A stretch of DNA of 64,000 nucleotides. Source: Auriscalpium vulgare (taxonomy: Eukaryota; Basidiomycota; Agaricomycetes; Russulales; Auriscalpiaceae). Where the stretch lies: assembly GCA_019915015.1 (NCBI GenBank), contig JAHBBC010000044.1, positions 124,001-188,000 on the forward strand, read 5' to 3'. Both the position numbers and the translations under genes were made by a program. Below, in pieces: positions 55,932 through 64,000 of the stretch; within the stretch, counting starts at the first letter, position 1; every line of letters starts with the position of its first letter. The notes under the pieces are model-generated. The model searched no databases. It saw nothing but the letters and a program-made list of their open reading frames with translations, and had not been told where the DNA came from.

Positions 55932-55977
55932 GATGTCTCTCCCACACTTCTTGACAGCGCAGATCGTTTTCCATGTG
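55225..55977 (+). repeat. Element D 3' LTR, cut by element E
   Basis: Starts TGATACGCCTCGCC after the purine-rich TATGGAGGATG. Matches 47116-47757 and then 51568-51680. Ends at CCATGTG where element E begins. In the 5' LTR, CCATGTG is followed by CTTGCACTG. Confidence 0.88.
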
Positions 55978-56279
55978 TGTAATGAGAACGCCCTTGTAGC
56001 TTACGGCTCACGCGTAATGAATCGAATCCACGTATAGAGACGTGGGGGGATGGATTCACGAAGGCGTGAGTGGATGTAATATACAAAGGAGTGCTGCCCG
56101 CTCGTCGACGACGAGCGAGCCCTAACTACTGCCATCCACGTGACACTGATCCGTGGTTGATCCGCGATGCGGATCAACCGGTCCATCTACCCCGGCCCGA
56201 GCTTTACAGGCGCCAGCGCCAGCTCGTGTGTTCAACGTTCGAAGGTCATCGCACTCGTGCGATGACCGTCTACCTTACA
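55978..56279 (-). repeat. Element E 3' LTR (302 bp), hairpin-rich
   Basis: Ends TGTAATGAG and CCTTACA (TGTAA...TTACA). At least six perfect inverted repeats lie within it: for example 9 bp arms at 56099-56117, 11 bp arms at 56155-56179 and 11 bp arms at 56244-56267. Only one LTR is in the window, so its limits rest on the TG/CA ends, the abutting polypurine tract and the break in element D. Confidence 0.78.
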
Positions 56280-56294
56280 CCCTCCCCCTGGGGA
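56280..56294 (-). other. Polypurine tract of element E
   Basis: Minus strand CCCAGGGGGAGGG directly precedes the LTR start TGTAAGG. It is next to an 18-base palindrome GGGATCGATATCGATCCC (56291-56308). Confidence 0.75.
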
Positions 56295-56414
56295 TCGATA
56301 TCGATCCCCCAGTACACAGTCCAGGAGCTGCAGAGTAATGTCAATTTATTTTGTGGCCGCTTAGTCCTGTGCGACCCTCCCCCTGTCGCGACCCCGCGGT
56401 GTCGCCCCGCGCGC

Positions 56415-58979
56415 CTAGTAGAGGACCTCGGGCGGTGTGTCGCTCACCTCGTCCTCCTCCATGTGTTCAACCTGGAGGGGAGGCGACGTGGGGTCCCCGG
56501 GCGTGTGTTCAACACTCACCGGGGATCCAGGACTCGGTGTCTCGGGGTCCTCGTGCGTGTCCATAGGCGCGATGGGTTGGTCGTCTGGTGCGGGGACGCT
56601 AGTGAGGGAGGCAGGAGCGGCCACCGGCGCAGTACCTCCCGCCGGCAGAGGTGCAGTGATCCCGGTACTGGCACCGGGGTTTGCCTCAGGGGTGACATAG
56701 GGGGTGTCGAGGGGCCCGTACTGCTCCTCCATCGCAGCGATGGTGGGGACGTCGGGCCACTCGCTCTGGTCGAACGCGTCACGTTCATACGAGCGGTTGC
56801 GGCGGCAGCGCGCGTATTCCTCCATCTGGCGCACTTGGATCGTCGTCACGCCTGCTCGTACCATGTGCGTGACGACGTCCTCGTACGAGATGTTACGCGC
56901 GTCACCCGTGTAGTGATGCTCGCCGGTGTTGGGGAGCCCGAGGGGGAACGGGGTTCCCATTCTCTCGGCGAGGCGCTCAGAGAGGTGGGGAATGGAGAGG
57001 AGCGCGATCATCCGCTGTGTGAAGCGGTAGCGCGCTCCACGCTCCTGTTCGTTCCCACCCATGGGGGCGAGTCTCCGCACGGAGAGGAACGCTCGCACGT
57101 ACAATCGTGTGAACGGTCCCTCCTTGGGCTCTATCCCCGCCGGGACTTGGGACGGATTTTCGCGCCAGAACTCCATCCAGGTGTCCTCGCTGTCTGACGG
57201 CCGCGGGGTCCTGAGATGGGCTCGCGGGCGTGGGGCTGCGTTCGCGGGCGGGGGCACGGCACTGGTGGGTGCGGGCGTGCTCGGCGGTGCCCCCGACTGT
57301 GTCGCAGTGGTGTAGCCGGGCGGGGCGGGCGATAGGTTCGCGCTCGACGCGAACTGCGCGTTGATTCCGCTCTCGTTCGTCGTCGTGCGCGCACTCCTCG
57401 TGCCACTTGCCCTCGCGTTCGATGTCGAGCGCGAGTTGCCTGTCTGAGCCGGTGCGGCGTTCATCCTCGAGCGCGTGCCGGTCGTCGTGTTGGTCGGCGG
57501 CACGCTCGCCGTCGAGCGTGCGCTTCCCGAGTCGTTGGTTGGCGGCGTTGCATTCGATGTCGAACGCACGTCGCTACCACTCTCGCCCCTCCCCCTGGCC
57601 GAACCGCCCGGCGTCTTCATGAGGTGCGCGTAGTCTTGCGACCACCGCGCCATCAGGTGGCGGTGCAGGTTCGTCCGTTGGTCGCGCGGGTGGGTGTTGA
57701 CATTGCGCACCATGCCGCGCAGGTCCTCCGTCGCCGTCGAGTCCGTCCGCGCGCGCTCGAACAGGGCGTCGAGTCGCCGGAGGGGCTCCTCGATGCCGTC
57801 ACGCTGTAGGAACCCGGTGACGGGGTCGTACGTCGGCAGCGGGGGGTGGTACACTGGCGGCGGCGCGGTGAACGGGTTGTTTGTCGGCGGGGTGCCATGC
57901 GCTATTTGCATGACGCCCTGGTGCAGCAGCTCGGCGTTGGCCATGAGCTGTTGTGTCGACGCCGGTATGGCGTGGTCGGTCGCGGGCGCAGGTGTGGTGG
58001 GACCCCAGGCGACGCTGGGTTCCCCCCATACCATGGGCCGCTGCGCGCGCTTCCGTTCCTTCTCGTGCGCCCGCTTCTACCTTTTGAGCGCATTGCTGTA
58101 CTCCCGGTCCTTCTTCTTCTTGGCCGCCTCGCGCTCATCCTCCGAGTCGGCGTCGTCGCTGCTGGCGGACCAGTCGAACGAGCGCTTGGCTGGCGGCTCG
58201 GTGGACGGGCCTGCGACGGGTGCGGACTCGATGGGGCGACCGGGGCGCGACGACGAAGTCGTAGGTGCTCGCGGCGGCGCGCGCGGCTCCGGGGCAGCCG
58301 GCCGTACCGGTGGCGGGGCTGGCTGCCGAGGTGCCGAGGTCCCCGTCGCGCGCGGTTTCGTCGTCGAGCTCGCGGGCGCGACAGGGGCGTGTACCGGGCG
58401 TTCAGCGCGACGTGCTACCGGGGGTGGCTCGTCGCGTGGTGGAACGGGAGTTACGGGTGGTGGTGGTGGTGGTGCTCGCGTGAGCTCGTCGATGCGGCGC
58501 TCCGCGTCTTCCAGGCGGCGGTGCACGTCGCTGAGCTTTTCGCGTAGCGAAATGTTCAGCTCGCGGCACTCGTCTCGCTCGTCGCGGATGCGGCGGATGT
58601 CTTCGCGCAGTTCGTTACGCGCAGCGCGGTCGCGGTCCGCCTCGTGCATCTCTGCGAGTGCCCGAGCGGATCGCAAGTCCGCGCGGTCGGCCGCGTGCGC
58701 CTCGCGGAGGTGTCGCATGTAGGGCTCGTCGCAGGGGCACGTCAGATGGCGGAGGCACTGCCAATCTACGTCCCACGAGTAGGGGGCCCTGGATTCATCG
58801 GTGTCGATGTCCATGGCTTCCTGCGCGGGGTTTGTCTCGCTCGGCGCGCCTGCAACGTCATTCGTTGCGGGCGCGCCCAAGCTCTGGGTGGCCGCCGGAG
58901 GCGGGTGCCCAGTCGCCGGGTCGTTGAGGTTGTCGGGGATGCGGGGAGGGTCGCTGAGGCTGCGGGCGCGGCGGGTCAT
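56415..58979 (-). CDS. Element E accessory frame 3' of pol (about 854 codons, one in-frame TAG)
   Basis: Two frames (58979-58077, 300 aa, and 58034-56415, 539 aa) share one phase and are separated only by TAG and 14 codons. The sequence around the TAG (ALKR, stop, KRAHEKERKRAQR) is one continuous basic stretch. Part 1: a Cys/His cluster CLRHLTCPCDEPYMRHLREAH near residues 74-95, then a long charged coiled coil at about 95-165, then Pro-rich sequence. Part 2: Ser/Thr/Ala-rich, then a folded-looking region (WMEFWRENPSQVPAGIEP to MVRAGVTTIQVRQMEEYA), then an acidic Pro-rich tail. Pol already ends in a chromodomain, so this is extra. Not a protease, RT or integrase. Function unknown. Confidence 0.65.
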
Positions 58980-59123
58980 ATTAAGTGGAGGTGGCGGGGG
59001 AGCGGTGAAGTGGTAGGCGCCCGCTGGCGCCTCTTTAAACTTTCCGCTTCCCGCTTACCTCAGCCGATATGACCCGCGTGCCTGTGGCCTCGCGAGCTCG
59101 ATCTGCTGAGCGCCTGATGCACC

Positions 59124-62004
59124 TCAACTCCGCTGGCGACGACCACCGCGTGGCGGTGATCGTCCCCCTCCCTTGCCCCCATCTTTGCGTGGCAGCGACT
59201 CAGGGTCGCTCACCCCGCGAAGTTGGAGGTACCCGTCTAGGGCCTCGAGGTCCTTACAGGTCTCGAGGCCCTCCCAAGTGTGGTCCCCAAGTGACCACCG
59301 GACTTCAAGTTCTAGGGCATCGCCATTCCAGCGATGCCCGACTATCTCGTCCACGTACCACTCGTCGGCGTCGGGCTGTCCGAAGTCGTAGAAGCGCCTC
59401 GCTTCACAATTTGGGAACACCCTCGCGTCGCTGGCGATGTGCTTCCGGAGTAGTGACGCGTGGAACGTCGGGTGTATTCTACGCGCCCGCAGTTCCTCGG
59501 GGAGTTCGATCTTGTAAGTCGAACTCCCGGGCCTCGCCTCGAGGACCTTGTACGGCCCCACGTACTTCGGCAGGAGCTTCTGAGCCCTCCCCTTGGGAAG
59601 GCTCAGGTTCTTGGTGCTCAGGTACACCAGATCCCCTGCCTTGTACTCGTCCTCGGCCCGGCGGCGTTTGTTGGCCTGGAAAGTCTGGTCTACTCGACTT
59701 TCCAGGATGGCGTCGTGCGCTACCTCCAAGTCGGCGATCGCTCGCTTCGCGAACACGTCGACTCCGCCGTACACGGTGCTGGGTATGGACGGCCCAAACG
59801 CCTGCGGGACGTACCCGTAGTTGAGCTCGAACGGTGCGAACCCTGTCGTCACGCTCGAGCTCGAGTTCATGGCGAACTCCACCATGGGCAGTTTGCTGCG
59901 CCAGTCGCGTTGGTCAGGCGCAACCATGCTACGCAACATCTGTCCGATGGTGCGGTTCGCGCGTTCCGTCGCCCCATCCGTCTGCGGATGGAACGAGGTC
60001 GACATGAGCAGCTTAGTGCCGAGGAGGCGGTGGAGTTCACGCCAGAATATGGATGTGAACTTCACGTCTCGGTCGGACACCATCGTCTGCGGCACGCCGT
60101 GCAGCCGTACTATCTCCTTGAGATAGACGTCGGCCAATTCAGCGGCGCTAGTCGTGGTGCGCACTGGTACCAGGTGTACCATCGAGGTTAGGCGGCAAAT
60201 AACCACCCATAGGTAGTTATAGCCGTCTTCCTCGGGGAATGGACCGGTAAAGTCCATTCCTATGGACTCCCATGGTTGCGCGGGGATGGGCATGGGGTGC
60301 AGCAGCCCGGCGGGCGCTGTATTCCCAGGCTTCGACGTTTGGCAAGTCCCACAGGACTTGCAGAACTCGTCGATATTCAGCCCCATTCGCGGCCACCAGA
60401 ACCAGCGACGGATGTACTCTGATGTCTTTTGCGTTCCCATGTGGCCCAGTGTTCGGTGAGCGGCGTCCGTGATTACTTCACGGAGTTTGCGCTTTCCGAA
60501 CATGGTGTCGGGGACGCACAGTACGCGGACTCCCATCCGGGATTTCGAATACCAGGCTTCCCCGTCCTCCTCAAACGCGGGGAATTCGCTAGGCGAATTC
60601 ACGACCTTGGAGAAGAACGCGTCCTTGGCGTATCCCGATCTGAGGGATGCCATCCAGTCTCCCTCGGTCGCGATGCTGTCCGGTAGTGGTGGTCCCTCGC
60701 CCAGTGTATCGCGTACTTGCGATGCAGGTGGGGGAGGTGCCGCCAACGTTGGTACGGCCTCGCTCGCGACCTCGCGTGCCTTCACTGCTTTCTTCTTGGG
60801 CGCGGCTACTCGCTTGCCAGGGGCAGCGGTTGTCGGCAGTGGAGCTGCGTTCTGCCGCATCTCACGGGCGATACGGTCACGCTCGGCGTCCCGCTCGCGC
60901 AACTTCATCGCGCGTAGTTCCAGGATGCGTGTCGGCGGCAGGTCATCCATGTCTGGATCCAACGCTGCGTCGATCGTCACGTATTCCGTACCGGGCACGT
61001 CAGGTGGTTGGGATGCGTAGTACCTAGACAACGCATCCGCCACCTTGTTCTGGATCCCCTCGACGTACTTGATCTCAGTATCGTACTTCGAGAGGAATTC
61101 AGCCCACCGCGTCTGTCGAGGCAACAAGTCCTTCTGCTTTTGGAAGAACTCGAGCGCCTTGTGGTCGGTGACGACGGTGAATCGGCGACCTATCAGCTTG
61201 TCCGACCACTTCGACAGCGCTTCTAGTATTGCGATTGTCTCGTGTTCGAACGTGCGGTAGTTGCGCTGGGCCTCCGTGAACCGCTTGGACATCAGCCCAG
61301 CAGGTCTACATGATGTCCATTCGGGGCCCTGGCCATACATTGCGCCGACTCCGACGGTGGAGGCGTCGCAGATGACCCAGATCGTTTCGCCGGTGCGAGG
61401 GTCGATCGGGCGCAAGATGGGGACTTTGCACACTAGCGCTTTGATTGTTTCAAAGCACGATGTGTGTATAGCCCGCCACTGGAATATACGACCATTCCGC
61501 GTCATTCCGGCCAGTACGGAAGTGTATGCGGATATGTCGGGCAAGAATTGGGACAGATATTGTACAAGTCCCAGGAATTGGAGCACCTCGTTCATGTTCG
61601 ATGGTGTGGGCCAGTTCCTGACCTTGGACATCTTGTCCGAATCAGCATGGAGGCCGCGGTCGTCTATGACGTGCCCGAGGCAGTCCATGCTCGTCGAGTA
61701 CAGGTCGCACTTTTCCTTGCTGAGGAAGAGGTGGTTTTTTCGGAGGGTGTCGAACACGATGCGCAGATGGCCTTCATGTTCTTCGATTTCATCGGAGAAT
61801 ATGAATATGTCATCTAGGTACACGTGCACGAACAGCCCGATGCAATCCCTCAGGATTGCCGTCATTAATCTCTGGAATGTGGCAGGGGCGTTGCAGTCCC
61901 CTTGCTGCATGACGTGACTGACCTTCGTCCCGTATATGGAGGCGAAGGCTGTCTTCCAGACGTCGTCGGGTTCGATGCGGATTTGTTCGTACGCATCGCT
62001 CATA
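59124..62004 (-). pseudogene. pol: Element E pol: RT (5' cut), RNase H, integrase, chromodomain
   Basis: The genuine sequence starts at MSDAYEQIRIEPDD; upstream residues in the frame come from H3. RT: GTKVSHVMQQGDCNAPATFQ and active site VYLDDIFIF. RNase H: WVICDASTVGVGAMYG, AQRNYRTFEHETIAILEAL, TDHKALEF. Integrase: HRTLGHMGTQKTSEY ... CKSCGTCQ finger, core MDFTGPFPEEDG, VSDRDVKFTS, GATERANR. GPY module KYVGPYKVLEA. Chromodomain at the end: DEWYVDEIVGHRW, LEVRWSLGDHTWEGLE. No stop or shift seen in the 960 codons present, so H3 is the visible lesion. The RT N-terminal half, protease and gag are outside the window. Confidence 0.88.
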
Positions 62005-62436
62005 TTACGATTACTCTTAATCGTTCTTTTCTCTAACCAGTCAGGCCAAAAAATGTGTGTTTGGATCGTTACCAAAGGAAATTATATCCCACGGTCAAGT
62101 CGCGTCGTCCCACCTGCCTAATTGAGTAATTCTTACCTAAGTAGCTTCTGCCCAATGCTTTTTCACACCTTTGCATCTCAAAAGACACTCGTGTCTGTGA
62201 GTATTTTGTGTTTTGCAAGCTAAATAGCACAGATATGCATATGATTCGAATTGTTCTGTGATGAGAATAGGAGGCCCTACAGTTTCCGTTTTTGGTAAAA
62301 AGTTCCCACGCATGGTGCAGAGAAAGATGACGTAGTTTTCGAGGGCAAACCGCCAATTGATCCGGTTTACTATGTCATTTTTCTCTACTCCGGCTACTAC
62401 AATACCCGGGCCCAACTGTTTCATTACTAAAAATCC

Positions 62437-62522
62437 ACACACAGTGGGAATTGAACCCACAGCACATGGTTCATAACTTACATAATATAGGCTAAGAGCG
62501 TCAACCACTAGACTACAAGGCT
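62437..62522 (-). repeat. tRNA-like segment (SINE-like) in H3
   Basis: Inverted copy of 20980-21065 with the same T-arm. Confidence 0.5.
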
Positions 62523-63071
62523 GCATATCTATAATAGTTGTGTATAGCTTGTATCAACCTTCTACCTCCTTGTGCCTTACAAAACATTTTGCTCTTTCTA
62601 TCAGATTCTTGCCTTTTCCCTGATACAATGCACACATATTATATATTGTCGGAAAGCTACAACCAATGCACACACAATGGTCATGGTGCTGGAGTCTGAA
62701 GGACTTGTGATGTATCTCTGGTGCGTATTTACCACCTGTGTGTAGACCCAGGTCTACCAAGCGCGGGCATGTGTAAGCCTACAGCTTACTACATACATTT
62801 TTCCTTTCTCTTTTCTCTCTCATCGGACTCGTACATAGTATATATTCTCGTCCCCGTACTTACGCACCAGCGCGCCCCGGCAATCGCCGCCCCGCTGCCA
62901 CGTCACAGTCGCGTTGTGTTCGCTCTGCTCTCTCTCTCCTCATCTACAACTGCCTCTCCTGTACCCACACCTCCTCTGCTTCCTAGCAATCCCGACTTGG
63001 TTCCTATCTGCGTCGCCTGATTCTTGTCTTTGAGTGTTTCCGCCGCACGGCGGTCTCCAGCATGTGACCAA

Positions 63072-63850
63072 TGATAAGCCTCACTCCGCGCTCCGATGCA
63101 ATTCTTCACCAATTTTCGCACTTTTGACAAGTTAACAGTCATGCAATTCTGGAGGTTGGAGAGTCGCACACATGAGCTCCAACCACCCGATATAGTCTCT
63201 CTGAATTCTTGCAAGATTGAAGCCAGAGTTCTGACCGTTGGAGTCTCGCAGGGCATTTGGGCGATCGGAATCATACCTTGGACACCACACTCAGACCATC
63301 AACTCAGTTGCACACCCCACACACAGTCATCCGACCACTCGCACATTGTTTCAACCGCATCCACATGACCTCGAGCATAGCATCCTCTCACAGCTGTCAC
63401 AACTTGGCGGGATTTCATATGACATTTTTATTGTCGAGATTGTTGTTAGAACATGTTCGCCACACCGCTCCAATAACTCTGTGACTGCCGGGTACCTCTA
63501 TAGTTTGCGCCATTATCCTCCATCCATTGTCCAGCTTAGCTCTTGAGCTTACACCACATTTCTCTGATCTAGATTGTTCTGTGATTGCGCCAGTGCTCCA
63601 ATTATTGCTCCACTGCTCTGACCGTTGCACACACCATCCCAGTACATTCCTCTGAACAATTGCAGTGTTCCAACATCGCAGCACTTGCTTACAACCTATC
63701 CCATATCGGAGCGCATTCTATTGTTCGCTGCGTCTCCATTGTGTTCAATTATATTCATATTGTCTTGTCCCACACTGTAGGACACCTCTCCCACACTTCT
63801 TGACAGTACAGACCATTCCCCATGTGCTTGCACTGCCCCTCACTGGTCTC
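63072..63850 (+). repeat. Old element-D-type LTR carried inside H3
   Basis: Inverted copy of 19652-20430. Starts TGATAAGCC and reaches the CATGTGCTTGCACTG segment that also occurs at 51674 in the element D LTR. Confidence 0.65.
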
Positions 63851-64000
63851 TTCATCTTTAATGGTCATACACACAGTGTCTGATCACTCACAGTTACTTG
63901 CATCATGTGTTCTTACGTCTGGACTCCCGTTGATAATTTTCCAAACGCTTGCACATTCCGATCATCACCTCCAATCACACACCCCACGCACATATGAAAC

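Larger units (their letters stand above)
47116..55977 (+). mobile_element. Element D: gag-only LTR element, interrupted by H2 and by element E
   Basis: 5' LTR 47116-52612 (1687 bp without H2), primer site 52617-52634, one gag frame, 3' LTR from 55225. LTR ends (TGATACGCC...CCCATCA) and primer site match element A, and gag is related. No protease, RT, RNase H or integrase motif in the 2.6 kb interior. Such elements are called TR-GAG or non-autonomous LTR elements. The 3' LTR is cut at 55977 by element E, so its remainder lies beyond the window. Confidence 0.82.
55978..64000 (-). mobile_element. Element E: chromovirus-type Ty3/gypsy (partial, runs off window)
   Basis: Minus-strand element inserted in the element D 3' LTR. 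From the left: 3' LTR 55978-56279, polypurine tract, accessory frame (56415-58979), pol (59124-62004), then H3 which splits pol. Its gag, primer site and 5' LTR must lie beyond 64000. Predicted target duplication ATGTG at 55973-55977. Confidence 0.85.
62005..64000 (-). mobile_element. H3: Helitron-like element (partial), inverted near-copy of H1
   Basis: Position p here pairs with 83502-p in H1. Over the 1996 bases visible I noticed one clear substitution (near 63640). It ends ...CGTAA on the minus strand and is followed by T-ATGAGCGATGC, so the target is GA^T in an Asp codon of the element E RT (DMSDAYEQ). The 5' end (CTTGG) lies beyond 64000. Confidence 0.82.

Noticed and set aside
1..64000. 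CRISPR arrays, rRNA, bacterial operons
   Set aside because: No regularly spaced short repeats, no rRNA-like sequence, and gene structure with introns throughout.

Overview
This window looks like a transposon-packed stretch of a filamentous fungal genome, most likely a basidiomycete (Agaricomycetes). The grounds are: a Plavaka-type (CACTA superfamily) transposase with N-terminal zinc finger, a DUF6532-type gene, several Ty3/gypsy lineages including a chromovirus, 50-85 bp GT-AG introns, and GC-rich coding sequence. I found no housekeeping gene, rRNA or CRISPR. Family names come from remembered protein motifs, not a database search.

Left third (1-22619). Two genes are each split by a cleanly bounded insertion. 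A Plavaka transposase gene (minus strand, 17184-14652 and again 224-1) is interrupted by element A, a 14.4 kb LTR retrotransposon (225-14651) with 838/854 bp LTRs (TGATG...CATCA), a 4 bp target duplication GCGG, a primer site, gag-protease and pol on the plus strand. Between pol and the 3' LTR it carries about 5.5 kb of antisense genes that keep their introns. A1 is a four-exon gene for a 636-residue Zn2Cys6-like protein. A2 and A3 are two-exon genes that look like paralogues. A DUF6532-type gene (17434-22619) is split at an A^T dinucleotide by a 2354 bp Helitron-like element (H1).

Middle (22929-46642). A decayed Ty3/gypsy pol (element C), a gag-only remnant on the minus strand (F) and a decayed hAT transposase on the minus strand (G) are caught in a tandem direct duplication of 10325 bp (25470-35794 and 35795-46119) that appears identical. 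A solo LTR (D', TSD ACGT) sits in an intron of the hAT gene.

Right third (46649-64000). Element D is a gag-only LTR element sharing LTR ends and primer site with element A. Its 5' LTR is split by a second Helitron-like copy (H2), itself loaded with a TIR element and a small retroposed sequence. Its 3' LTR is split by element E, a minus-strand chromovirus with an extra 3' reading frame and a hairpin-rich LTR. E's pol is in turn cut by a third Helitron-like copy (H3), a near-identical inverted copy of H1 that runs off the window.

Order of events: D, then E into D, then H3 into E; H2 into D; D' into hAT, then the tandem duplication; A into Plavaka; H1 into the DUF6532 gene. A probably supplies the enzymes that D lacks. 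The strongest candidates for something new are the spliced antisense gene cassette in element A and the Helitron-like family with unusual ends.
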